From Roseateles asaccharophilus (GTDB lineage: Bacteria > Pseudomonadota > Gammaproteobacteria > Burkholderiales > Burkholderiaceae_C): a stretch of 64,000 nt of DNA. Shown piece after piece: positions 1 to 7,991 of this stretch. Each line of letters begins with the position of its first letter. Position 1 is the first letter of the stretch. The notes beneath the pieces are model-generated. The model worked only from the letters and a program-made list of their open reading frames with translations, ran no database searches and had not been told where the DNA came from. The translations under genes and the position numbers were made by a program. The stretch is from positions 223,964 through 287,963 of the forward strand of contig NZ_SNXE01000004.1 of the NCBI RefSeq assembly GCF_004362405.1, written 5' to 3'.

Positions 1-1
1 C

Positions 2-1033
2 CTGCATCTGGCCATCGCCACCCTGGCCGGCGCGGGCTCGCACATCGTGGCCTCAGCCGCGCTCTACGGCGGCTCGCACAATCTTCTGCACTACACCCTG
101 GCGCGCTTCGGCATCACCACCAGCTTTGTGCGCCCCGGCGATCTGGACGCCTGGCGCGCTGCCATCCAGCCCAACACCAAGCTGCTCTTCGGCGAGAGCC
201 TGGGCAACCCGGGCCTGGACGTGCTGGACATCCCGGCCGTGAGCGCCATCGCCCACGAGGCCGGCCTGCCCCTGCTGGTGGACGCCACGCTCACCACCCC
301 CTATTTGCAGCGCCCCGTCGAGCTGGGCGCGGACTTGGTCTATCACTCGGCCACCAAATTCCTCTCGGGCCATGGCACGGTGGTGGGCGGCGTGCTGGTG
401 GACAGCGGCCGCTTCGACTGGCAGGTCGCCCATGACAGACATGGCCGCTTCCCGGAGTTGTGTGAACCCTATCCCGGCTTCCACGGCATGGTCTTCGCCG
501 AGGAGAGCACGGTGGGCGCCTTCCTGCTGCGCGCGCGGCGCGAGGGCCTGCGCGACTTCGGCGCCTGCCTCAGCCCGCACAGCGCCTGGCTGATCCTGCA
601 GGGCATCGAGACCCTGCCCCTGCGCATGCAGCGCCATGTGGCCAATGCCCAGAAGGTGGCCGAGTTCCTGGCGGGCCAGGCCCAGGTCAGCCGCGTCGGC
701 TACCCCGGCCTGGAAAGCCATCCGGACCACGCCCTGGCGCAGCGCCTGCTGCCGCGCGGCTGCGGCTCGGTCTTCAGCTTCGATCTGCAGGGCAGCCGCG
801 AGCAGGGTCGGCGCTTCATCGAGGCGCTGCAGCTCTTCTCCCACCTGGCCAATGTGGGCGACTGCCGCTCCCTGGTGATCCACCCCGCCAGCACCACGCA
901 TTTCCGCATGGACGACGCGGCCCTGGCCCAGGCCGGTATCGCGCCGGGCACCATCCGCCTGTCCATAGGCCTGGAAGACCCGGACGATCTGATCGCCGAC
1001 CTCAAGCGCGCGCTCAAGATCGCGGCCAAGTAA
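2..1033 (+). CDS. O-acetylhomoserine sulfhydrylase-like PLP enzyme (5' end outside window)
   Basis: C-terminal 343 residues of a Cys/Met-metabolism PLP-dependent transferase; the reading frame is open from base 2, so the gene starts upstream. The family makes homocysteine or methionine precursors by gamma-replacement on activated homoserine. The PLP-lysine region reads YHSATKFLSGHG, preceded by the usual VDATLTTPYLQRP segment in which the Asp contacts the cofactor ring. The ending (TIRLSIGLEDPDDLIADL) is also typical of the family. O-acetylhomoserine aminocarboxypropyltransferase fits best, but cystathionine gamma-synthase or gamma-lyase cannot be excluded without the N-terminus. The hydrolase gene follows after 18 bases in the same direction. 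Confidence 0.85.
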   Translation: MHLAIATLAGAGSHIVASAALYGGSHNLLHYTLARFGITTSFVRPGDLDAWRAAIQPNTKLLFGESLGNPGLDVLDIPAVSAIAHEAGLPLLVDATLTTPYLQRPVELGADLVYHSATKFLSGHGTVVGGVLVDSGRFDWQVAHDRHGRFPELCEPYPGFHGMVFAEESTVGAFLLRARREGLRDFGACLSPHSAWLILQGIETLPLRMQRHVANAQKVAEFLAGQAQVSRVGYPGLESHPDHALAQRLLPRGCGSVFSFDLQGSREQGRRFIEALQLFSHLANVGDCRSLVIHPASTTHFRMDDAALAQAGIAPGTIRLSIGLEDPDDLIADLKRALKIAAK

Positions 1034-1051
1034 GCCCCAGGACCTCGCACG

Positions 1052-1870
1052 ATGAAACTCACCGTCAACGGCCACGAGGCCTATGCCTACACCGGCGGCC
1101 GCCCGCTGGACACCTCCCTGCCCTGCCTGGTCTTGCTGCACGGCGCCCTCAACGACCACAGCGTCTGGACCCTGCTGGCGCGCTGGTTCGCCCATCACGG
1201 CCATGCGGTGCTGGCGCCCGATCTGCCCGGCCATGGCCGCAGCGCCGGCCGGCCGCTGGAGAGCGTGGGAGCCCTGGGCGCCTGGGTCTGGCAGCTGCTG
1301 GACGCCGCCGGCTTTGCGCCCGATGCCCAGGCCGCCCTGGTGGGCCACAGCATGGGCTCCCTGATCGCGCTGGAGGCCGCGGCCCAGGCGCCGCAGCGCG
1401 CCCGCGCCCTGGGCCTGGTGGCCACGGCCTTTCCGATGAAGGTCTCGGAACAGCTGCTCAGCACCGCCCGCGAGCAGCCCGGGCGCGCCATCGCCATGGT
1501 CAACACCTTCTCTTTCGGCGGCATCGCGGCCAAGCCCTCCTACCCAGGCCCGGGCGCCTGGCTGCAGGGCGGGGAGCTGGCGCTCAAGCACCGGATCCAG
1601 TCACGCCAGAGCGGGCTCAATCTCTTCGAGCACGACTTCAGGCTGTGTGACAGCTATGCCCGCGGCCTGGAGGCCGCCGCCCAGGTGCGCTGCCCCACCC
1701 AGCTGATCCTGGGTGAGCGCGACCAGATGACGGCGCCCAAGCAGACCACCGCGCTGCAGGCCGCCTTCAGCGCGCCGCCCCGGGTGCAGCGCCTGAATGC
1801 CGGCCACTCCCTGATGGCCGAGGCGCCGGACGCCATGCTGCGCGCCCTGCGCGAGCTGCTGGGCGCCTGA
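1052..1870 (+). CDS. alpha/beta-fold hydrolase
   Basis: A 272-residue soluble alpha/beta hydrolase. An HG oxyanion region (LVLLHGALND) precedes the nucleophile elbow GHSMG with Ser100. A late acidic residue in LGERDQMT and a histidine in NAGHSLM complete the expected Ser-Asp-His triad. There is no signal peptide, so it should be cytoplasmic. It starts 18 bases after the PLP enzyme and is probably co-transcribed with it. The substrate is unknown; small esters or acyl thioesters are typical of the family. It is not a MetX homoserine acetyltransferase, which would be longer. Confidence 0.85.
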   Translation: MKLTVNGHEAYAYTGGRPLDTSLPCLVLLHGALNDHSVWTLLARWFAHHGHAVLAPDLPGHGRSAGRPLESVGALGAWVWQLLDAAGFAPDAQAALVGHSMGSLIALEAAAQAPQRARALGLVATAFPMKVSEQLLSTAREQPGRAIAMVNTFSFGGIAAKPSYPGPGAWLQGGELALKHRIQSRQSGLNLFEHDFRLCDSYARGLEAAAQVRCPTQLILGERDQMTAPKQTTALQAAFSAPPRVQRLNAGHSLMAEAPDAMLRALRELLGA

Positions 1871-1882
1871 GCGCCTGCGGGG

Positions 1883-3373
1883 CTACCAGCGGCAGCCCTT
1901 GTCGCTGCCCGCGCCCAGCACCAGGGGCACGGCGGCGAGCAGGCCCTTGTCGGCATGAGCCTCGCGGCAGTCCTTGCGGGCCGCATCCTCGATGCCCTGC
2001 TGCAGCTTGTTCTTGCGCTCGGGCGGGTGCGGCATGAGCTGTAGCACGCTGCGCGACTCCCGGCCCGAAATCTCACCGCCGCGCGGCAAGCTCAGATTGA
2101 GCTTGGGCGCCGGCGCGCTGGCGGCGGCCGAAGGCGGTGTGGCCACATCCTGACCCAGGCGCGCACCGGCATCGGGTGCGCCGATCACGGGCGGCGGTGG
2201 CAAGGCCGGCAGCATGGATGGCGTCGCCGCCACGGCGGGCAGGGCCTGACCGGGGCTCAGCGCTGCTGCCTGCGACGCATTGGGGCGCTGCAGGCCTTGG
2301 CTGCCAGCGCCATCGCTCGGCAGCTGCTGCAAGCGCCGCTCGGGCAGGTCCGGCAGCGCGGGCGCGAGCGGTGCCTGGCTCAGCGACTCGACCGCGCTGG
2401 CCGCGGCGCTCACCGGGCTGAGTGGGGCCAGGGCTTGCGAGGGTTTCGCGGGGGCCAGGGCCGCCGGGGCCGGCAGGCTGCGCGTCACCGGCTCGGGCAG
2501 AGCGGGCAGCTCCGCCTGGGGCAGCGGGCTGAGGCTGGACATGGCGGCCGCGGGCAGGCGGTCGGCAGCCAGCGGCGCGGGCGCGAGCTGGGGCAAACGC
2601 GGAGCGCGGGGTGCTGGCGGCAGCGCCTGCAAGGCCTCGGCCGCCAGCGTCGGCGCTGGTGCGAGAGCGCCGGTTGACGAGCTCGGCGCGCTGAGGGCGG
2701 GTGCGGGCAACTGGCGCAAGACCGGCGCGGGCAGGCTGGGCGCCTCGGGCAAGGGCTCCAGCGATGGCAGGGGCTTGATGGTCGCTGGCGTCAGGGCCGG
2801 CGCCGGCATAGGCGCCGGAGCCGCCACCGCCTCGCTCAGACTGGGCGCGACCGAGGTCGGCTGGGGCACGGGCTGAGGCTCGGGCTGGGGTTGCGGCTGA
2901 GGGGCCGAGGTTTCGCCTTCCAGCACCTGACCGGACTGCGCATTCCACAGGCCCTCGCGCGCGGCGCCAGGTGTTGCTGGCAAGCGCCTGGACTCCTCTT
3001 CACGACGCACCTGGCCGCCGATGCGCTCCCCGCGTGCCTGGCCCTTGGGCCCCTGTGCCAGCCGCGGAGTTTCGGGCGGCGCGGCGCGCGGCGGGCCGGG
3101 GCGGGGGTCGCTCGCCTCGCCGCTGCGCAGGCGCACGCTCAGCGAGCCCCAGACGCCCTCCCCCGGCTTGGCACTGCCGCCCGGGGCATTGCCCACCAGC
3201 AATACCAGCAGCAGATGCAGCAGCAGGGCCAGCAGCAAGGCGCGGCCGAGCTGCGGATCGCGGCTCAGCGCGGCGGCCAGGGCCGAGGGGATGGGGAAGC
3301 GAGGCCCGCCCGGCGAGGGGCGGGGCCAATTCAGAGCGAGAGACACGGCGCGCAGTGTCGCCCAGCGCCGCAT
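1883..3373 (-). CDS. proline/alanine-rich single-pass membrane protein, TonB-like layout, function unknown
   Basis: A 496-residue protein. A short cytoplasmic N-terminus is followed by one strongly hydrophobic helix (about residues 42-61, rich in Leu), then about 350 residues of Pro-Ala-Leu-Ser low-complexity sequence, then a compact C-terminal segment of about 70 residues with two cysteines (KDCREAH and DKGCRW). This helix plus proline-rich spacer plus small terminal domain resembles TonB/TolA-type energy transducers, but no recognisable TonB C-terminal fold is visible. The C-terminal segment is the most gene-like part and should anchor any search. It faces the hydrolase gene convergently (12-base gap). 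Codon bias is strong and uninterrupted, so I take it as real. Confidence 0.7.
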   Translation of the reverse strand: MRRWATLRAVSLALNWPRPSPGGPRFPIPSALAAALSRDPQLGRALLLALLLHLLLVLLVGNAPGGSAKPGEGVWGSLSVRLRSGEASDPRPGPPRAAPPETPRLAQGPKGQARGERIGGQVRREEESRRLPATPGAAREGLWNAQSGQVLEGETSAPQPQPQPEPQPVPQPTSVAPSLSEAVAAPAPMPAPALTPATIKPLPSLEPLPEAPSLPAPVLRQLPAPALSAPSSSTGALAPAPTLAAEALQALPPAPRAPRLPQLAPAPLAADRLPAAAMSSLSPLPQAELPALPEPVTRSLPAPAALAPAKPSQALAPLSPVSAAASAVESLSQAPLAPALPDLPERRLQQLPSDGAGSQGLQRPNASQAAALSPGQALPAVAATPSMLPALPPPPVIGAPDAGARLGQDVATPPSAAASAPAPKLNLSLPRGGEISGRESRSVLQLMPHPPERKNKLQQGIEDAARKDCREAHADKGLLAAVPLVLGAGSDKGCRW

Positions 3374-3436
3374 CAGACCGCAACCGGCGCGGCGGCCGGG
3401 GTTTCACCAATCCAATGCGGCAGGCGGCTGCACAGA

Positions 3437-3502
3437 GATCAGGTGGCCAGCTGCGGCCGCAGCTGGAAGGATCAGGCAGCCAGCTGCGGCCGCAGCTGGG
3501 TG
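3437..3502. repeat. tandem 33-bp duplication of the tdh 3' end, each copy with a 20-bp palindrome
   Basis: Two adjacent 33-base units (3437-3469 and 3470-3502) differ at about four positions. Each contains the perfect palindrome CCAGCTGCGGCCGCAGCTGG (3447-3466 and 3480-3499). The second unit overlaps the last codons and stop of tdh; the first lies beyond the stop and repeats it. The unit length is 11 codons, so this looks like slippage duplication of the gene end. It may act as a transcript-end hairpin. Confidence 0.8.
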
Positions 3503-4419
3503 AGCATGTCCTGCGCCATGGCGGCCAGGTCGTACTCCAGCTTCCAGCCCCAGTCGGCCTGGGCCACGCGATCATCGATGCGCTGAGGCCAGCTGGCGGC
3601 AATGGCCTGGCGGAAGTCGGGCGCGTAGTCGATCTGGAAGTCCGGGATGTGCTTCTTGATCTCGGCCGCGATCTCGGCGGGGGTGAAGCTCACGCCGGCC
3701 AGGTTGTAGCTGCCGCGCTGGGTGATGGCCTCGGCCGGGGCTTCCATCAGCTCGATCGTGGCACGCAGCGCATCGGGCATGTACATCATGGGCAAGGCCT
3801 GACCCTGCTCCAGGAAGCAGGTGTAGCGGCCGGCCTTGAGCGCGCCGTGGAAGATGTCGATGGCGTAGTCGGTGGTGCCGCCGCCGGGCGGGGTCTTGTA
3901 GCTGATCAGGCCCGGATAGCGCAGGCTGCGCACGTCCACGCCGTGCTTGGCGTGGTACCAGGCGCACCAGCGCTCGCCGGCCAGCTTGGAGATGCCATAG
4001 ATGGTGGTGGGGTCCATCACCGTGGTCTGGGGCGTGTCCAGCGCGGGCGTGCTGGGGCCGAAGGCTGCGATGGAGCTGGGCCAGAAGATCTTGTCCAGCT
4101 TCTGGGTGCGGGCCAGCTCCAGCACATTGAGCAGGCCCTTCATGTTCAGGTCCCAGGCCCACATGGGGTGCTGCTCCCCGGTGGCAGAGAGCGCGGCGGC
4201 CAGGTGGTAGATCTGGGTGATGCCGTGGCGCTTGACCACGGCGGCCAGGGCGGCGGCGTCGGTCACGTCCAGCATCTCGTGGCGCAGGGCCGGCACGCGG
4301 CCTTCGGGGGCCACATCGCTGGTGATGACGTTGTCGTTGCCGTGGCGTTGGGCGAGTTCCACCGCCAGCTCGCTGCCGATTTGGCCGTTGGCGCCGATGA
4401 TCAGGATCTTGGTCGTCAT
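3472..4419 (-). CDS. tdh: L-threonine 3-dehydrogenase, short-chain (epimerase-like) type
   Basis: A 315-residue NAD-dependent short-chain dehydrogenase/epimerase-fold enzyme. The Rossmann motif GANGQIGSELA lies at residues 9-19 and the catalytic YGISK tetrad (Tyr-x-x-x-Lys) near residue 142. Sequence such as MWAWDLNMKGLLNVLE and the PGLISYKTPPGGGTTDYA loop is typical of the SDR-type threonine dehydrogenase rather than UDP-glucose epimerases. It oxidises threonine to 2-amino-3-ketobutyrate in the cytoplasm. The kbl gene lies 26 bases upstream on the same strand and would cleave that product, so the pair forms a threonine-to-glycine pathway. The link to kbl is what decides the function. Confidence 0.88.
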   Translation of the reverse strand: MTTKILIIGANGQIGSELAVELAQRHGNDNVITSDVAPEGRVPALRHEMLDVTDAAALAAVVKRHGITQIYHLAAALSATGEQHPMWAWDLNMKGLLNVLELARTQKLDKIFWPSSIAAFGPSTPALDTPQTTVMDPTTIYGISKLAGERWCAWYHAKHGVDVRSLRYPGLISYKTPPGGGTTDYAIDIFHGALKAGRYTCFLEQGQALPMMYMPDALRATIELMEAPAEAITQRGSYNLAGVSFTPAEIAAEIKKHIPDFQIDYAPDFRQAIAASWPQRIDDRVAQADWGWKLEYDLAAMAQDMLTQLRPQLAA

Positions 4420-4445
4420 GGTCGTTCTGTGTACTGCGGGTGGAT

Positions 4446-5651
4446 TTACTTGATCAGGCCCAGCTCGCGGCCGGCCTGGGCAAAGGCGGCCACCGCCTTC
4501 TCGAGATGCTCGCGCTCATGCACGGCCGAGAGCTGCACGCGGATGCGCGCCTGGCCCTTGGGCACCACGGGGTAGAAGAAGCCCACGGCATAGACGCCCA
4601 GCTCCAGGATGCGGGCACTGAGCCTCTGGGCCATCACCGCGTCGTAGACCATGATGGGCACGATGGGGTGGGTGCCGGGCTTGATCTCGAAGCCGGCGGC
4701 CTGGATGGCCTCGCGGAAGTAGGCGGTGTTGGCCTCCAGCTTGTCGCGCAGGGCGGTGGAGGCTTCGAGGATGTCCAGCACCGCAATGGACGCGCCCACG
4801 ATGCTGGGCGCCACGGTGTTGGAGAAAAGATAGGGGCGCGAGCGCTGGCGCAGCAGCTCGATCACTTCCTTGCGGCCGGTGGTGAAGCCGCCCGAGGCGC
4901 CGCCCAGGGCCTTGCCCAGGGTGCCGGTGATGATGTCGATCTGGCCGAACACGCCACGGTGCTCATGCGTGCCGCGGCCGGTCTGGCCCAGGAAGCCGCT
5001 GGCATGGCACTCGTCGATGCCCAGCAGGGCACCGTAGCGCTTCGTGATCTCGCGGATCTTGTCCAGCTGGGCGATGGTGCCGTCCATGGAGAAGACGCCG
5101 TCGGTGAAGACCAGGATGAAGCGCGCGCCCGCGGCCTGGGCGGCCTGCAACTGGGCTTCCAGATCGGCCAAGTCATTGTGCTTGTAGCGGAAGCGCTTGG
5201 CCTTGCACAGGCGGATGCCGTCGATGATGGAGGCGTGGTTCAGCTCGTCGCTGATGATGGCGTCCTGCTCGGTGAGCAGGGGCTCGAAGAGGCCGCCGTT
5301 GGCATCGAAGGCGGCGGCGTAGAGGATGGTGTCCTCGGTGCCCAGGAAGCGGGCGATGCGCTGTTCCAGGGTCTTGTGGATGTCCTGCGTGCCGCAGATG
5401 AAACGCACGCTGGACAGACCATAGCCATGCGTGCGCAGGGCTTCGTGGGCGGCTTCAATGACCTGGGGGTGGGAGGACAGGCCCAGATAGTTGTTGGCGC
5501 AGAGATTGATCACCTCGCGGCCATCGGCCGTGCGCACCACCGCGCCCTGGGGGCTGCTGATGATGCGTTCGCTCTTGTACAGGCCCGCCTCGCGGATGCC
5601 GGCCAGCTCGGTCTGCAGATGGGCGTAAAAGTCTTGGGCGCTCGCGCTCAT
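4446..5651 (-). CDS. kbl: 2-amino-3-ketobutyrate CoA ligase (glycine C-acetyltransferase)
   Basis: About 401 residues, matching the family (E. coli Kbl is 398). This PLP alpha-oxoamine synthase splits 2-amino-3-ketobutyrate with CoA to glycine and acetyl-CoA. Visible landmarks are [24 protein letters not shown], the [11 protein letters not shown] stretch, the PLP-lysine [14 protein letters not shown] and the C-terminal [15 protein letters not shown] chose the ATG at 5651 because AGGAG lies 9 bases upstream; an in-frame ATG at 5672 lacks such a site. It is the first gene of the kbl-tdh operon and is divergent from the XRE-cupin gene across a 96-base promoter region. Confidence 0.95.
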   Translation of the reverse strand: MSASAQDFYAHLQTELAGIREAGLYKSERIISSPQGAVVRTADGREVINLCANNYLGLSSHPQVIEAAHEALRTHGYGLSSVRFICGTQDIHKTLEQRIARFLGTEDTILYAAAFDANGGLFEPLLTEQDAIISDELNHASIIDGIRLCKAKRFRYKHNDLADLEAQLQAAQAAGARFILVFTDGVFSMDGTIAQLDKIREITKRYGALLGIDECHASGFLGQTGRGTHEHRGVFGQIDIITGTLGKALGGASGGFTTGRKEVIELLRQRSRPYLFSNTVAPSIVGASIAVLDILEASTALRDKLEANTAYFREAIQAAGFEIKPGTHPIVPIMVYDAVMAQRLSARILELGVYAVGFFYPVVPKGQARIRVQLSAVHEREHLEKAVAAFAQAGRELGLIK

Positions 5652-5692
5652 GGCATGGCTCTCCTGGTGCACAATTCACTAAACAGAACGTG

Positions 5693-5708
5693 GTTCGATA
5701 TATCGAAC
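5693..5708. promoter_or_regulatory. 16-bp perfect palindrome between kbl and the XRE-cupin gene, candidate operator
   Basis: GTTCGATATATCGAAC is perfectly self-complementary and lies 41 bases before the kbl ATG and 39 bases before the regulator ATG, so it is central to the divergent promoter. HTH_3 regulators bind such dyads. I infer it is the binding site of the adjacent XRE-cupin protein, controlling both itself and threonine degradation. Confidence 0.65.
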
Positions 5709-5747
5709 TTTCGTGCAGTATCTGAGAATTGCTTTTCAAGGTCAAGC

Positions 5748-6326
5748 ATGTCCGCCAACCTCACCGAGTCGCTGGAGCCGCCCAAGGTCGGAGCCACTCT
5801 GCAGAACCTGCGCCAGGCCCAGGGTCTGTCGCTGGACGAGCTCTCGCGCCGCGCCGGGGTATCCAAGTCCATGCTCTCGCAGATCGAGCGCAACCAGGCC
5901 AATCCCACGGTGGCCGTGGTCTGGCGCCTGGCCAATGCGCTGCGGGTCGAGCTCTCGGAGCTGCTCAGCGGCGAGCGCCCGGCGGCGCCGGCCATCGAGA
6001 CCGTGGCGGCACACGCCACGCCCAGCCTGGCCAGCCCGGACGGGCTGTGCACCCTGCGCATCCTGGGGCCCATCGACCTGGCGGGCCAGTTCGAGTGGTA
6101 CGAGCTGACGGTGCAGCCCGGCGGCGCCCTGGAGTCGGCCGCGCATGAGCCGGGCTCGCGCGAGCATCTCTCGGTGCTGGGCGGTGAGCTGGAAGTGAGC
6201 GCGGGCGGGCTGAAGCAGCAGCTGCGCAGCGGCGAGACCGCGCGCTATGCGGTGGATGGGCCACATGCGATCCGCAATCGCAGCGCGGCCCCGGCCACGG
6301 CCCTACTGGTCGTGCTCCACCCCTAG
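5748..6326 (+). CDS. XRE-family transcriptional regulator with C-terminal cupin domain
   Basis: A 192-residue protein. An N-terminal HTH_3 domain (about residues 14-70) contains LRQAQGLSLDELSRRAGVSK and SMLSQIERNQANPT. A C-terminal cupin_2 domain (about 120-190) contains LSVLGGELEVSAGG and the GPHAIRNRS strand. XRE-cupin regulators typically sense small metabolites of amino-acid or polyamine catabolism. It is divergent from kbl-tdh with a palindrome between them, which suggests a local threonine-degradation regulator. The ATG at 5748 is chosen because the HTH starts soon after it and the frame upstream lies over kbl. Its 3' end overlaps the convergent YihY gene by 24 bases. Confidence 0.88.
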   Translation: MSANLTESLEPPKVGATLQNLRQAQGLSLDELSRRAGVSKSMLSQIERNQANPTVAVVWRLANALRVELSELLSGERPAAPAIETVAAHATPSLASPDGLCTLRILGPIDLAGQFEWYELTVQPGGALESAAHEPGSREHLSVLGGELEVSAGGLKQQLRSGETARYAVDGPHAIRNRSAAPATALLVVLHP

Positions 6327-7541
6327 GAGCTCGACCAGGGTGCAGCGGGCCCAGTCGCCACGCTTCCACAAGGGGCTCAGCGGGCCGCCGCGCCGCGCCA
6401 GCAGCTGCTGCAACAAGGGCGCGGCCAGGGTCTGGGCGGGTTCGCACAGCAGTACCAGGCGCTGTTCGCCGGCCTCCTCCAGGCGGCCCAGCCAGTCCAG
6501 TTCCAACAGCGCATCCAGCGAAGGCTCAAGCTGCAAGGGATCCACCCTGAGGCGCTGCGCCAGCGTCTGGGCCGAGAGGCCGGCCGACCCCTCCTGACGG
6601 GCGCGCCACAGCAGGCGCAGCGCTTCCAGCGCCAACTCCAGCGCAAGACCTGGCACCTCGGGCCGACGCAGCATGCGGCCGCTGAGTGCGGGCAGATTGG
6701 CCGCCAGCAAGGCTCCCAGCAGCATGATGACCCAGCCCAGATAGAGCCAGATCAGGAAGATGGGCACGGTGGCAAAGGCGCCGTAGAGCGTGGAATAGGT
6801 CGGGACCTGCTTCACATACCAGGCCAGCACCGACTTGGCTGCGTGGAAGGCCAGGGCCACGAACAGCCCGCCCGCAAGCGCATGACGCCAGCGCACATGG
6901 GTGTTGGGCACGTAGTGGAAGAGGCCGGCCACCGCGGCGGTCAGCACGCCCAGTTCCAGCAGAGTCAGCACCGCGGACAGCCCGCCCGGCAGCACACCCA
7001 CCACGCCCTTGCCCGCACTCAGTGCATAGCCCGTGAGGGTCAGGCTGCCGCCCAGCAGCAAGGGCCCCAGGGTCAGGGCGGCCCAATACACCAGCACCCG
7101 CTGCATCATGGGCCGCGGCTGACGCACGCGCCAGATGGTGTTGAGCGTGCGGTCGATGGTGAACATCAGGGCCAGGGCCGTGCCGCCCAGCACGGCCAGT
7201 CCGAGCAGGCCCAGGCGGTTGGCCTTGGCGGCAAACTGCGTGAGCGCCCCCAGCACGGGCTTGGCGATATTGGGGGGAATGAGGCTCTTGAGGAAGTACT
7301 GCTCCAGCGACTGCTGAAAGCTGCCAAAGATGGGAAAGGCCGTAAACAGGGCCAGCATCACCGTGAGCAGGGGCACCAGGGAGATCAGGGTGGTGAAGGT
7401 CAGGCTGCCGGCCGTCTGCCCCAGGCGGGCCTCGGCAAAGCGCAGGCGCAGGGTCTGAAGGGTGGCCAGCCAGGGCCAGTGCAAGAGGCGCTGCAAGAGC
7501 TGCTCGCGCACCGCGGCGGTGGAGAACTTGGAAACCGTCAT
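6303..7541 (-). CDS. YihY/BrkB-family inner membrane protein
   Basis: A 412-residue polytopic protein of the YihY/virulence factor BrkB family (often mislabelled ribonuclease BN). The family signature is visible early: GQTAGSLTFTTLISLVPLLTVM (shortened here in effect to a hydrophobic segment near residues 40-65), then FTIDRTLNTIWR and the late VPTYSTLYGAFATVPIFLIWLY region. About six transmembrane helices are followed by a soluble C-terminal region of about 120 residues, which is longer than in E. coli YihY and has a winged-helix-like pattern (GLSAQTLAQRLRVDPLQLE). Function is not established. The start at 7541 faces the DUF2069 gene divergently. Confidence 0.85.
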   Translation of the reverse strand: MTVSKFSTAAVREQLLQRLLHWPWLATLQTLRLRFAEARLGQTAGSLTFTTLISLVPLLTVMLALFTAFPIFGSFQQSLEQYFLKSLIPPNIAKPVLGALTQFAAKANRLGLLGLAVLGGTALALMFTIDRTLNTIWRVRQPRPMMQRVLVYWAALTLGPLLLGGSLTLTGYALSAGKGVVGVLPGGLSAVLTLLELGVLTAAVAGLFHYVPNTHVRWRHALAGGLFVALAFHAAKSVLAWYVKQVPTYSTLYGAFATVPIFLIWLYLGWVIMLLGALLAANLPALSGRMLRRPEVPGLALELALEALRLLWRARQEGSAGLSAQTLAQRLRVDPLQLEPSLDALLELDWLGRLEEAGEQRLVLLCEPAQTLAAPLLQQLLARRGGPLSPLWKRGDWARCTLVELLGVEHDQ

Positions 7542-7560
7542 GCTGGCTATGATGCCAGCC

Positions 7561-7989
7561 ATGTCAGCCTCCCCTGCCCCGACTTCACCCGAAAACACCC
7601 CGAGCCCCAGTGCCGCCACCCTGCGCAGCCAGGCCACACCCCAGGAGCGCCTGAGCCGCAATCTGGCCCTGGGCGGTCTGATCGCCCTGGCCATGCTGTG
7701 CCTGGCCTGGGAGTTGTGGCTCGCGCCCACGGGCAGTGGCACCCTGGCCATCAAGGCCCTGCCCCTGCTGATCCCCATCCTGGGCCTGTGGCGCTACCGG
7801 CTCTACACCTTCCGCTGGCTGAGCCTGATGATCTGGCTTTACGCGGCCGAGGGCGCGCTGCGCGCCAGCAGCGACCGCGGCCCCTCGGTGATCCTGGCCT
7901 GGATGGAGCTGCTGCTCTCGGCCCTGATCTTCACGGCCTGCGCCTTGCATGTGCGCCAACGTCTGGCCGCCGCCAAGCAGGCACAGTAG
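7561..7989 (+). CDS. DUF2069 small membrane protein
   Basis: About 142 residues. A Ser/Pro-rich N-terminus precedes three to four hydrophobic helices (NLALGGLIALAMLCLAWELW, then AIKALPLLIPILGLWRY, then FRWLSLMIWLYAAEGALRA, and a final helix). This matches the DUF2069 family of proteobacterial inner membrane proteins, of unknown role. In-frame ATGs also exist at 7540, 7549 and 7552. I prefer 7561 because the earlier ones run into the start of the opposite YihY gene. The FAD dehydrogenase begins two bases after the stop, so the two are probably co-transcribed. Confidence 0.75.
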   Translation: MSASPAPTSPENTPSPSAATLRSQATPQERLSRNLALGGLIALAMLCLAWELWLAPTGSGTLAIKALPLLIPILGLWRYRLYTFRWLSLMIWLYAAEGALRASSDRGPSVILAWMELLLSALIFTACALHVRQRLAAAKQAQ

Positions 7990-7991
7990 GC

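Noticed and set aside
6303-7541. Naming the YihY protein ribonuclease BN
   Set aside because: That name is a historical misassignment; the true RNase BN is a metallo-beta-lactamase protein.
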